A stretch of DNA of 27,695 nt. Origin: Planctomycetes bacterium UBA1146. Its GTDB lineage: Bacteria; Planctomycetota; UBA8108; UBA1146. The stretch's first letter is position 1. Every line of letters starts with the position of its first letter. The stretch is taken from positions 41,177-68,871 of the forward strand of contig DCAA01000001.1 in assembly GCA_002311345.1 (NCBI GenBank), read 5' to 3'. The translations under genes and the position numbers were made by a program. The notes under the pieces were generated by a model. That model did no database searches. It was not told where the DNA came from and was given only the letters and a program-made list of their open reading frames with translations. Below are positions 8,182 to 16,140 of this stretch, one piece after another.

Positions 8182-8580
8182 CTAGCGTCGGGTAGTGGGG
8201 AGCCCGCGACTGGACCAACCGGGGAAGGTGACATTTCCAAGCACATCGGTTTCCCCGACGAATCCACCTCTCATGTCATGGAGATTGGTGAATCCTGCCT
8301 CCGAAAGGAGATCTGCGGCTTTCTGCGAGCGGCCACCTTTTTGGCATCCGAGGATGATACGACAATCGCTAGCCATCTCATCGGTTACCGTCTCGACGAA
8401 TTCTGGATTCATCCTGAGACCTACACCTCCTTGGCCGCGGATCATCACGGGAATGTTGAGTGCCTCAGGGACGTGTCCCTGGACGTATTCTTCGGGCATT
8501 CTCACATCGATATAGACGTAACCTCGATCAGAGTTCAGTAACTCGTTCGCGCGGTCCGGATCGATACGTTTGACGCCCAC
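8182..8580 (-). CDS. Single-domain rhodanese-like sulfurtransferase
   Basis: A 132-residue protein with one rhodanese domain. Signature pieces are 'YIDVRMPEEYVQGHVPEALNIP' (residues 23-44, split by normal variation) and the active-site loop CQKGGRS at 79-85, where C79 would carry the persulfide, followed by 'KAADLLSEAGFTNLHDMRGG'. I chose the GTG at 8580 because GAGGGGG precedes it closely and the family's first strand starts within ten residues; the frame stays open to 8649 but adds only a low-complexity basic stretch. It is cytoplasmic with no signal. Single-domain rhodaneses transfer sulfane sulfur to cyanide, thiols or protein partners; the actual partner is not evident from the neighbours. 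Confidence 0.84.
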   Translation of the reverse strand: MGVKRIDPDRANELLNSDRGYVYIDVRMPEEYVQGHVPEALNIPVMIRGQGGVGLRMNPEFVETVTDEMASDCRIILGCQKGGRSQKAADLLSEAGFTNLHDMRGGFVGETDVLGNVTFPGWSSRGLPTTRR

Positions 8581-8714
8581 TCTGCCCCCTCTCTTCCTCG
8601 TCGCGGTCGGGACTCCGGTGCACACTGCAGTGTTCTCATTCCATCGCAAACGACCTCAGGCCGCGAGACTGCTGAGCACTGCTTTGTATTTCCAAACGAT
8701 GAAGCCCGAACCCG

Positions 8715-8731
8715 ATGCGGTCGACCCGCAT
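8715..8731. other. Inverted repeat in the 275-bp spacer upstream of the rhodanese gene
   Basis: ATGCGG and CCGCAT flank a 5-base TCGAC centre. The spacer 8581-8855 holds no convincing gene; this palindrome is the only structure I see in it. It may be an operator or the 3' hairpin of the protease-queG transcript. Confidence 0.3.
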
Positions 8732-8855
8732 ACCTGATGTCTCGATGACGCGGAATGCTCCCGATCAGGATCCAGACATCGTGAGTTCAGAACCCCCGGG
8801 TGTCAACCGGTGGGTGACGGCTTTGAATGGAGGAGATGAGCACTACATGAGAAAT

Positions 8856-9437
8856 CTATCGAGCTTCCGAGAATCCATCGGAAGGGGGTGTTGCACTGTG
8901 CCTGAGGCGGGAAAGTCCGATCCAGTTGATTGCGAAGTGGGCACCGATGGCACCGGAGAGGCCAGCAGGTTCCCAGAGTGAGAGTTTGCCCAGTGCCAGA
9001 CCTGCAATCAGAGCGATCAACGGCCAGCAGGATAGTCGTCGATCACCGGTCCAGTGGGCAAGGCCGAAGAGGGCGCTCGATAACCACAATCCGATCACTG
9101 GTTGCAGCAAACCTCGAAATAGCAGTTCTTCAGCGACTGACGAGAGTAGTGCCAGACCGAAAACCTCTCCGATAGTGAGGCCCTCGAAGATCTGAGCCAG
9201 TCTGCTCTCGAGGGTTCTGGCATGGTTCCAGACCTTCGACAGCAGGAATGAGAGGGCCGCTGCGGCGCTACCGAATCCAATACCGATCGCGAATCCACCG
9301 ACGACTTCACCAACGGGGCGAACAAACTCCGAGATATCAAGGATCACCCAGATCCCGATGATGGCGATGAGTCCCATGCTTCCATGGAAGATGAGAGATC
9401 CACGAAACAGTTGGCGTGGCCCCAGGGTATTACTCAT
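8856..9437 (-). CDS. CPBP family intramembrane metalloprotease (Rce1/Abi-like)
   Basis: A 193-residue polytopic membrane protein. The CPBP (CAAX protease and bacteriocin-processing) motifs are in order: EELLFRG at residues 103-109, 'SSALFGLAHW' with H128, and 'GAHFAINW' with H167 and N171. These are the glutamate, histidine and asparagine residues of the Rce1-type intramembrane site. Its start codon overlaps the queG stop as ATGA (9434-9437), so it is translated with queG. Bacterial members are linked to peptide maturation, bacteriocin self-immunity or protein sorting, but no substrate is visible here and there is no bacteriocin-like small gene nearby. Confidence 0.83.
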   Translation of the reverse strand: MSNTLGPRQLFRGSLIFHGSMGLIAIIGIWVILDISEFVRPVGEVVGGFAIGIGFGSAAAALSFLLSKVWNHARTLESRLAQIFEGLTIGEVFGLALLSSVAEELLFRGLLQPVIGLWLSSALFGLAHWTGDRRLSCWPLIALIAGLALGKLSLWEPAGLSGAIGAHFAINWIGLSRLRHSATPPSDGFSEAR

Positions 9438-10396
9438 TCGCCGGGATCGATTCGTTGCTCGATGATCTTATGAGCATTTCGTTTCAATCCCTCGTATCCG
9501 GTGCGGGTCACTGGTGTCCCCGCATAGATTTCGAGCCAGGCTTCGTGGGACAGGTGGGTAATTTCCTGAGGGTCAGTGGGGAACTGGCGTGGGGCAAGTT
9601 CCGGATGGATCTGTGGGTCCTTTCGCCCTTCTCGAGTATTCCATGGACAGACTTCCTGGCAGATATCGCAGCCAAAGAGCCAGTTATGCAGCCTCGACTC
9701 CTTCGGGAGTTCACCACGGTGCTCGATGGTCCAGTAGGAGATACAGCGCCCTGCATCGATGGTGCGCGGTGAAACGATGGCGCTTGTCGGGCAAGCATCG
9801 ATACACCTGGTGCAGTTGCCACAGTGGTCCATGGCGGGTGTACTGGCGACAAACGAACGATCAGTAACGATGGCTCCGAGAAAAAACCAACTTCCAATTT
9901 CGTGATCGATGACGATCCCATTCTTGCCGATCCAGCCAATTCCGGAGAGTTCGGCCCAGTCACGTTCAAGAAGCGGAGAGGTATCAACGCTCCACCAGGT
10001 ATTCCAGCGATCTCCCTCCGAGACGAATTCGCAGAGCGATTCCAACATCGGCCTCATCACCTTGTGGTAGTCCCGGCCTCGAGCATAGCGAGCGACCTTC
10101 GCTCCAGGTTCTGTTGATGGGCCTGTGGAGGACACGGCCGATGAGTAGGGCAAGGTAACAGTCAGGACGCTTCGTGCTCCTGGAAGTGACTTCCTGGGGT
10201 CTATACGACGTTGGGTGTTGCGGGTGATCCATTGCATCGATGCGTACTGCTTTTTTTCGATCCAGCGGAGGAATCTATCGGCATGGGGAGAACGAGTTGC
10301 TTCGGAGATTCCCAGTGAATGGAACCCGATCCTGAGCGCCTCTGCGATCAAGCGTTTGGGAGACTCCCTCTCCCGGATTGCATCAGAACCTGCCAT
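9434..10396 (-). CDS. queG: Epoxyqueuosine reductase QueG
   Basis: A 320-residue cobalamin- and iron-sulfur-dependent enzyme that carries out the last step of queuosine synthesis in tRNA, reducing epoxyqueuosine to queuosine. The catalytic-site stretch 'VDTSPLLERDWAELSGIGWIGKN' and two [4Fe-4S] motifs are intact: CGNCTRCIDACP and, with C-terminal cysteines, GCDICQEVCPWN. The length fits the short QueG form lacking HEAT repeats. Two ATGs lie in tandem at 10399 and 10396 behind GGAGGA; the spacing favours the second. The gene overlaps the CPBP protease gene by 4 bp and is divergent from the prenyltransferase gene. With miaE at 4.1 kb, two tRNA-modification genes lie in the window, though not in one operon. 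Confidence 0.93.
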   Translation of the reverse strand: MAGSDAIRERESPKRLIAEALRIGFHSLGISEATRSPHADRFLRWIEKKQYASMQWITRNTQRRIDPRKSLPGARSVLTVTLPYSSAVSSTGPSTEPGAKVARYARGRDYHKVMRPMLESLCEFVSEGDRWNTWWSVDTSPLLERDWAELSGIGWIGKNGIVIDHEIGSWFFLGAIVTDRSFVASTPAMDHCGNCTRCIDACPTSAIVSPRTIDAGRCISYWTIEHRGELPKESRLHNWLFGCDICQEVCPWNTREGRKDPQIHPELAPRQFPTDPQEITHLSHEAWLEIYAGTPVTRTGYEGLKRNAHKIIEQRIDPGE

Positions 10397-10488
10397 CATT
10401 CCTCCGTTGACAGATGGTAGCGCTCCAGGGGGATCATGGGAGTCCCATCTGGAGAATCAGCCAGGAAATCGAAGTGGAGAACTTCAGC

Positions 10489-11346
10489 ATGGGCTACCTG
10501 AAATTATTGCGGGTACACCATTGGGTGAAAAACCTGTTCGTCTTGTTACCGGTCCCATTCGCTCTTGCTTCAGGCGTTCAATTCGATCCGTCCTCGTTGT
10601 GGATCGGTCTACTGGCTTTTTCGTTGCTCAATTCAGGAGTCTACGCGCTCAACGATGCCATCGATAAGGAGCGTGACCAGCAACATCCGAAGAAGAAGTT
10701 TCGACCGGTTGCTGCCGGAGCAGTGGAACGAAACTCGGCACTCGTCTTCAGCTTCTTCCTCGTGGTGACGGCTTTGATTCTCCTGGCCAGAGGCGGAGTT
10801 TTTCAGGGAGTGTTTTTTGTCGGAGTTTCATATCTGGTGCTCAATATTGTCTATTCATGTTGGGGAAGATCGATTCCTGTCATCGATGTCTGCTTTTTGG
10901 CTTCCTTCTTTTTTCTGCGAATATTGCTGGGCTGTTTTCTTGTTGGAGCGGATCCTAGTATTTTATTGCTTGCAGGTGGAACCAGCATCGCCTTGTTACT
11001 TGCACTGGGGAAACGTAACTCCGAGTTACAACTGCTGGTCACCGAAAAACACCGGGCGAGTCTCAGCTGGTATACCAAAAGGGGAATTTTCTGGGCAATT
11101 CAAGTTCAGGTTGTCATCTCGGCAGGAATCTACACTTACTACTGCATTTCTTCTGAACTGTTCGTGGCTGATCGGTGGTGGTGGAGTTTGCCTTTTGTCT
11201 ATCTGGGACTATTTTTCTATCAGCGCCGTCTTCTGGTCCTGGGGGATTCTAGATCCCCTGTGGATATGCTACTGGGCTCGCCATTGATGCAGTCTTTGAT
11301 CCTGCTGTGGGCGGCTACGGTTCTCTTTGGCATCGGTCTTGTCTAG
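10489..11346 (+). CDS. UbiA-family prenyltransferase, decaprenyl-phosphate phosphoribosyltransferase-like
   Basis: A 285-residue membrane protein with about nine hydrophobic segments. The aspartate-rich motif NDAIDKERDQQHPKKKFRP (from residue 55) matches the pattern of polyprenyl-phosphate phosphoribosyltransferases (the Rv3806c type, which moves phosphoribose from PRPP to polyprenyl phosphate) better than quinone or haem prenyltransferases. The N-terminus 'LKLLRVHHWVKNLFVLLP' is also typical. I start at the ATG at 10489, with GGAGA eight bases before it; an ATG at 10414 exists but has no ribosome binding site and would add a hydrophilic leader. The oxidoreductase partners expected for arabinose-phosphate donor synthesis (DprE1/DprE2) are absent here, so the final product is open. 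The gene uses more T-rich codons than its neighbours. Confidence 0.75.
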   Translation: MGYLKLLRVHHWVKNLFVLLPVPFALASGVQFDPSSLWIGLLAFSLLNSGVYALNDAIDKERDQQHPKKKFRPVAAGAVERNSALVFSFFLVVTALILLARGGVFQGVFFVGVSYLVLNIVYSCWGRSIPVIDVCFLASFFFLRILLGCFLVGADPSILLLAGGTSIALLLALGKRNSELQLLVTEKHRASLSWYTKRGIFWAIQVQVVISAGIYTYYCISSELFVADRWWWSLPFVYLGLFFYQRRLLVLGDSRSPVDMLLGSPLMQSLILLWAATVLFGIGLV

Positions 11347-11435
11347 AAGGCAGCAAGAATCGAGTTCGGGTTGTCACGATAGTCAGGTTGGTCAGATTGC
11401 ATCTCCATCTTGTCCCTCCCTTGCCATCTACAGCA

Positions 11436-11462
11436 ATATATGAAGGGTAGACCTTCATGTAT
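11436..11462. other. Strong inverted repeat in the AT-rich intergenic region
   Basis: ATGAAGG (11440-11446) and CCTTCAT (11452-11458) pair perfectly around GTAGA, and the stem extends outward to 11436/11462 with one G-U pair, making 11 bp. There is no following T-run, so it reads more like an operator or an mRNA hairpin than an intrinsic terminator. No gene is seen between 11347 and 11636. Confidence 0.45.
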
Positions 11463-11537
11463 GCGGCGACCTAGAGTTTGCTTCCTGCTTCAGGACACCA
11501 TAAATTCTATCTACAGGCGTATGGTTGACGATTGAGT

Positions 11538-11566
11538 TTGCGTCTCTATTGAAGACAACTTATATT
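11538..11566 (+). promoter_or_regulatory. Possible sigma-70-type promoter of the PAC2 gene
   Basis: TTGCGT (11538-11543) and TATATT (11561-11566) are 17 bp apart in the only distinctly AT-rich stretch of the window, about 70 bp before the start codon. The -10 box is good and the -35 box is weak, so this is tentative. Confidence 0.3.
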
Positions 11567-11636
11567 GTAGTCAGTGAGAGTTATTTTCTAGAGGGCAAAC
11601 AGTTTTCGTAATTATTATGATTTGAGGCTAGTAATT

Positions 11637-12590
11637 ATGTCCAATGACTTTTCTAGTCAGCACGATAAAAATCACGGTCACAAAGATCTCTGGTTGGTAG
11701 TGGGGTGGCCTGGAGTGGGCGGAGTTGCCGCATCCGCTGTGCAGGCGATTCATCATGAACTGGGTTCGAGTCTTGTCGATGCGATCGAACCCGATCCTAC
11801 ATTCGAGGTTGAAGAGATCCGCGTGCGTTCCGGTGTTTGTTTCCCCGGACCTCTTCCCCGGCTCAGTTTTCGTGTAGTAAATACCGGGGTTGACCATGAT
11901 CTGTTGCTCTTCATCCCTGATCGTCAACCTGACCAACAAGGCCTGGCACTTTGCCGTAGGGTGCTGGAATCTGCAGCCTCCATGGGTATATCCAGGGTCG
12001 TCACCTTTGCGGCGCTCACCTCTACCATCGCTCCGGAAGCTACACCCGCGGTTTTCTATTGCAGCCCGGATCCACCGCTGCAGAGGGAGATGACAGACAT
12101 GGGAGTGGATCCGATGGAGTCCGGTTCGATTCGTGGACTCAATGGATTGATGCTTCTGGCTGCCCAGGAAGTGGGCATTCCTTCCGTATGTCTCATATCC
12201 GAGATTCCCACCTGGGGAATCCAGATGCCCAACCCGAAGACTTCGAAGGCGCTCGCAACGACCCTTGCGGGCCTCCTCGGCATGAAGTTCAAACTTCTTC
12301 ACCTGGAGCCCCAGATCATAGCGATCGAGGAATGCATGATCGAGATGCGAGGAACTACCGATTTCCAGCTCAAGGGATTGCTCGAGCACGAGATCTTCGA
12401 ACCCCATATTTCCAATGCTTCGGATAAGAACCAGCTAACGAAGCAGGATATGGAACGAGTGGAAAGTCTCTTCACCGAGGCCACCATCGATCGGTCACGG
12501 ACGATGGCATTGAAGGTCGAATTGGATCGACTCGGAGTTTTTGTTGACTACGAGGATCGCTTTCTCGATCTGTTCAGAGAATGCAGTTGA
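11637..12590 (+). CDS. PAC2 family protein (proteasome-assembly-chaperone-like)
   Basis: A 317-residue soluble protein. The N-terminal stretch 'LWLVVGWPGVGGVAASAVQAI', the middle 'SMGISRVVTFAALTSTIAPEATP' and the later 'GSIRGLNGLMLLAAQEVGIPSVCLISEIPTWGIQMPNPKTSKALATTLAGLLG' region (read as separate blocks) follow the PAC2 superfamily layout of archaeal and actinobacterial proteins named for similarity to eukaryotic proteasome assembly chaperone 2. The C-terminal 70 residues are charged and probably helical. The ATG at 11637 has GAGG nine bases upstream; a TTG at 11622 is less likely. No bacterial proteasome genes are in the window, and the molecular role of bacterial PAC2 proteins is not settled. 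It appears to be a single-gene unit after the AT-rich spacer. Confidence 0.78.
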   Translation: MSNDFSSQHDKNHGHKDLWLVVGWPGVGGVAASAVQAIHHELGSSLVDAIEPDPTFEVEEIRVRSGVCFPGPLPRLSFRVVNTGVDHDLLLFIPDRQPDQQGLALCRRVLESAASMGISRVVTFAALTSTIAPEATPAVFYCSPDPPLQREMTDMGVDPMESGSIRGLNGLMLLAAQEVGIPSVCLISEIPTWGIQMPNPKTSKALATTLAGLLGMKFKLLHLEPQIIAIEECMIEMRGTTDFQLKGLLEHEIFEPHISNASDKNQLTKQDMERVESLFTEATIDRSRTMALKVELDRLGVFVDYEDRFLDLFRECS

Positions 12591-12679
12591 GTCTTTTGAG
12601 AATTTGATCCCGATACTCTTCGATCACTCACGAAAGGTTGCAAGTGGACCTTCGTCGTGGTCGCCTTCGTGTCGGTCGA

Positions 12680-13540
12680 TCAGAGTCCTTGTTCGCAACC
12701 GAGTGTGTCATCGGTCCAGTCTATTCCCGGATTCGGGAATGGAACCCAGGGCCCAGGTCCTCCCAGGAAGAAATAATAGAGCAGGAAGATGGCATCTGAG
12801 ATGTCGGTGATGCCGTCATCATTCGCATCTCCTGCATCCATACAGATCGGAAGTGGGCCGCCCAGGAAGGTGTAGTCGAGGTGATAGATCACATCGGCAA
12901 TATCCACATTTGTATCCATGTTCACATCACCGCGGATAAAGACAGGCTCAGGCGGGGGAGGATCTCTCACCTCGATCCAGCCCGGTTGAAGGTCGGTCAC
13001 CGGCACGGAGATGGTGCCAAAGACCAAGATATTCATGATGGGGGGATCACCGAAGCCATCCTCAGGAGTGAAAATGATGTCTTGTTCCTCGACCCCCGCA
13101 TCGACCTCTCCGAGGATGAAAGCGATCTCCTGGGGATAGCCCAGTGAGGGAAGGGTTTGTCCCTCGAAGGGGGGCAGGAAATCGAACAGGACACCGCACA
13201 CGATCGTCCCTAGCTCGGGATTGACCTGTTCCTGGACGTATTCCGCCTCGATGGATCCCACCAGGGTTCCGTACACATCGACGACAAGATTGTTGATGGG
13301 AGCACCAACGGGAAAACTCATGGAGAATGAATAACCGGCGATGAGTCCATCCCAGTCACCTTCCACCGGCAGTGAGAAGGACTCTCCTGGATTCGCTTCA
13401 GTGACTCCGAGGCGAATCATCGGCTCCTGAGATAATCCGGTCAGCGCCACCAGAAGCACCACTACGAGCCACAGCACGCCGTGGGCACGAGCAGCATCAG
13501 TTGCGTAAGATCGTGGCTGCGCGTCAGCCGTAGGTTTCAT
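12680..13540 (-). CDS. Secreted protein with cohesin-like region and C-terminal dockerin repeats
   Basis: The ATG at 13540 gives 286 residues. An N-terminal hydrophobic segment (residues 20-36, after a basic stretch) is a signal peptide. Residues 41-190 form a beta-rich region opening with 'VTEANPGESFSLPV', which resembles cohesin-like domains seen in planctomycete exported proteins. Residues 201-262 hold two dockerin-type calcium repeats: DVNMDTNVDIADVIYHL..FLGG and DANDDGITDISDAIFLL..FLGG, each with Asp/Asn in the calcium-loop positions. The tail ends 'PGIDWTDDTLGC' plus four residues, a pattern shared with the protein at 16141. A TTG at 13624 would extend the frame but lacks support. Function is unknown; exported, probably cell-surface or adhesive. 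It is convergent with the PAC2 gene. Confidence 0.72.
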   Translation of the reverse strand: MKPTADAQPRSYATDAARAHGVLWLVVVLLVALTGLSQEPMIRLGVTEANPGESFSLPVEGDWDGLIAGYSFSMSFPVGAPINNLVVDVYGTLVGSIEAEYVQEQVNPELGTIVCGVLFDFLPPFEGQTLPSLGYPQEIAFILGEVDAGVEEQDIIFTPEDGFGDPPIMNILVFGTISVPVTDLQPGWIEVRDPPPPEPVFIRGDVNMDTNVDIADVIYHLDYTFLGGPLPICMDAGDANDDGITDISDAIFLLYYFFLGGPGPWVPFPNPGIDWTDDTLGCEQGL

Positions 13541-13584
13541 AACACCCCCAAGAACCAGCACTGACTGGGTCTGTGGCTGGCAGA

Positions 13585-13601
13585 TTCGCTCCCGTAGCGA
13601 A
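13585..13601. other. Perfect inverted repeat between divergent dockerin and aconitase genes
   Basis: TTCGCT and AGCGAA flank a 5-base CCCGT loop in the 246-bp divergent intergenic region, which must hold the promoters of both genes. It could be an operator. I see no convincing -35/-10 pair in the region. Confidence 0.35.
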
Positions 13602-13786
13602 CTGCTAGCGGATAGAGTGAGCAAGGCGAGATCGCCAGGATGCGACCTGCATTGTCCGCTTCGATGATAACCCCTGCAGCGAGTGGCTCAAGCGTGGGTA
13701 ATGGCACAAAAGTCCTTCCTTCGCGACTTCTGAGCCTCTTCGAAGGCGGCTACAGAGGTGGTCTAACGCCCTGAAGGGAGTCAGGG

Positions 13787-16057
13787 ATGACACTTCAAGA
13801 TCCTATCTTGTCTCTCTATAAGGGGGCAGCCGAGCGTCACGAGAAGGCTCGCCAAACTCTGGGGCGCGGATTGACGCTCGCCGAGAAGATCCTGCTGACT
13901 CATCTCGATGGCGATGGCACAACTCTTCCCGAGCGTCGAAATGACTATTGTGACCTCCGACCCGACCGAGTGGCGATGCAGGATGCGACCGCCCAGATGG
14001 CCATTTTGCAGTTCATGCAGGCGGGACTCGATCAGGTTCAGGTCCCCTCGACGGTTCACTGTGATCACCTCATCCAGGCGAAACACGATGCTTCCCGGGA
14101 TCTTGCCGAGGCCCAGAATAGCAATGCAGAGGTCTACAGATTTCTTCGCAGTTCCTCAGAAAAGTACGGCATCGGATTCTGGGAGCCAGGATCGGGGATC
14201 ATCCATCAGGTGGTGCTGGAGAATTATGCCTTTCCAGGCGGGTTGATGATCGGTACTGACAGCCACACCCCGAATGCAGGGGGCCTCGGAATGGTCGCCA
14301 TAGGTGTCGGGGGAGCGGATGCCGTCGATGTGATGGCGGGATTGCCCTGGAATGTGAAGTGGCCCGGAGCGATCGCCGTATACCTGACGGGTGAACTTTC
14401 CGGCTGGACCGCCGCCAAGGACGTGATTCTCAAGGTCGCGGGAGAACTCACGGTCAAGGGCGGAACCGGCGCGATCATCGAGTACATAGGACCAGGGGCA
14501 AGGAGCATCTCCTGCACGGGTAAAGCCACCATCACCAACATGGGTGCGGAAATCGGTGCGACCTGCTCGGTGTTCCCGTTTGACGAAGCGATGAGCAAAT
14601 ATCTCGAATCTACCGATCGAACAGAAATTGCTGAACTCGCTCGAGAACACGCCGACTTGTTGCAACCGGATCCAGAAGTAGAAGCAGATCCCGCATCGGT
14701 CTACGACCAGGTGCTCGAGATTGATCTGAATACCCTCGAACCACATGTGGTTGGTCCTCATTCTCCGGATCGAGCCAGGCCCATCTCGCAGTTGGCAGAA
14801 GAAGCTCGTCGGGAAGGGTGGCCGCTGGAACTCAGTGCGGCACTCATCGGATCTTGTACCAACTCTTCATATGAAGATCTCGATCGGGCCGCGGCGGTTG
14901 CGGGTCAGGCCACCGGTCTTGGTATTCGGGCTGCCACTCGTTTTTTGATCTCACCCGGATCCACTCAGGTGTTTCGCACTGTCGAAAGAGATGGACAGGT
15001 CGGCACCTTCGAAAAACTGGGCGGAACCGTACTCGCAAATGCCTGCGGACCCTGCATCGGTCAGTGGCACAGGACGGACATCGACAAGGGGGCATCGAAC
15101 AGCATCGTCAGTTCCTTCAACCGGAACTTCCCGGGTAGAAACGATGGCAATGCCGAAACCCTGTCTTTCCTCGCCAGTCCAGAGATTGTCACAGCATTCG
15201 CCATCTCAGGTCGGCTCGATTTCAATCCTCTGGTCGATAGGGTGACCGATGATAAAGGGGTAGAAACCCTGCTCGATGTGCCATCGGGGGACAGTTTACC
15301 CGCTGCTGGATTCGTCGCTGACCTCAGTGGCTATGTCGAACCTCCGGCAGATGGTTCCAGTGTTCAGATCGAAGTTGATCCGGCCAGCGAGAGACTGAAA
15401 CTGCTGGAGCCCTTCTTGCCACGGCAAGAATCGGAATACTCTCATATGAGGGTGCTTTTCAAGGCGTACGGGAAATGCACCACGGATCACATTTCGCCGG
15501 CGGGTCGATGGCTTCGTTTCCGCGGTCATCTGGAGAACATCTCAGAAAACATGTTCCTGGGTGCAGTCAATGCTTTTCATGAGGTGGCCGGTTTGGGGCA
15601 TGACGCTACCGACGATGGTACCAGTCGTGCACTTCACGAGATTGCTGCCCGGTACCGTGACGCGGGAGATCCGTGGATCGTTGTAGGCGATGAGAATTAC
15701 GGCGAGGGCTCGAGCCGCGAGCATGCGGCGATGTCTCCGCGGTTGATGGGCTGCGCAGCAGTCGTCGTCAGATCCTATGCCAGGATTCATGAGACCAACC
15801 TGAAGAAGCAGGGCATCCTCCCGCTGACCTTCGACGATCCTGCCGATTACGATCGGGTCGAGGAACTCGATCGAGTGTCGATGGACGGATTGGATATTCT
15901 TGCGCCCGGAAGCGAGATCACCGTGGTCTTCCAGCACGAGGACGGGACCGAAGATCGAGCGCGATGCAGTCACACTCTCAGCGAAAGTCAGGTGAAGTGG
16001 TTCTGGGCGGGTGCTGCCCTCAACACGCTGACGGACGGCTTTGACGAGAAAGCCTGA
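13787..16057 (+). CDS. Aconitate hydratase, mitochondrial type
   Basis: This 756-residue enzyme interconverts citrate and isocitrate in the TCA cycle. Cluster ligands are C357 (GSCTNSS), C420 and C423 (ACGPCIGQW), one residue off the numbering of mature mitochondrial aconitase. The substrate-binding blocks 'GTDSHTPNAGG', 'TTDHISPAG' and 'NYGEGSSREHAA' are intact, with the swivel domain at the C-terminus. The length and motif wording match the mitochondrial (ACO2) branch rather than bacterial AcnA (about 890 residues) or AcnB (about 860), so I leave the symbol blank. The ATG at 13787 follows AAGGGAG by about six bases. It is cytoplasmic. A dockerin-type gene follows after 83 bp, with no obvious functional link. 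Confidence 0.93.
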   Translation: MTLQDPILSLYKGAAERHEKARQTLGRGLTLAEKILLTHLDGDGTTLPERRNDYCDLRPDRVAMQDATAQMAILQFMQAGLDQVQVPSTVHCDHLIQAKHDASRDLAEAQNSNAEVYRFLRSSSEKYGIGFWEPGSGIIHQVVLENYAFPGGLMIGTDSHTPNAGGLGMVAIGVGGADAVDVMAGLPWNVKWPGAIAVYLTGELSGWTAAKDVILKVAGELTVKGGTGAIIEYIGPGARSISCTGKATITNMGAEIGATCSVFPFDEAMSKYLESTDRTEIAELAREHADLLQPDPEVEADPASVYDQVLEIDLNTLEPHVVGPHSPDRARPISQLAEEARREGWPLELSAALIGSCTNSSYEDLDRAAAVAGQATGLGIRAATRFLISPGSTQVFRTVERDGQVGTFEKLGGTVLANACGPCIGQWHRTDIDKGASNSIVSSFNRNFPGRNDGNAETLSFLASPEIVTAFAISGRLDFNPLVDRVTDDKGVETLLDVPSGDSLPAAGFVADLSGYVEPPADGSSVQIEVDPASERLKLLEPFLPRQESEYSHMRVLFKAYGKCTTDHISPAGRWLRFRGHLENISENMFLGAVNAFHEVAGLGHDATDDGTSRALHEIAARYRDAGDPWIVVGDENYGEGSSREHAAMSPRLMGCAAVVVRSYARIHETNLKKQGILPLTFDDPADYDRVEELDRVSMDGLDILAPGSEITVVFQHEDGTEDRARCSHTLSESQVKWFWAGAALNTLTDGFDEKA

Positions 16058-16140
16058 GGTCCCTATTCGCCAGATCTACAAGCAGTGATATCCTGGAGGT
16101 TCGGGGACTGTCGGCTTTCCCCCTCTTGCGGGAGTTCATG

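Noticed and set aside
8155..8541. 128-codon plus-strand frame opposite the rhodanese gene
   Set aside because: The minus-strand rhodanese has its active-site loop and ribosome binding site; the opposite frame has neither motif nor start signal.
8715..8981. Possible 88-residue plus-strand gene in the rhodanese/protease spacer
   Set aside because: It overlaps the 3' end of the protease gene, lacks a good ribosome binding site and has no family resemblance.
11628..12407. 259-codon open frame on the minus strand opposite the PAC2 gene
   Set aside because: It is antisense to a gene with clear family motifs, shows no recognisable domain, and has the biased, Arg/His/Ser-rich composition of a shadow frame.
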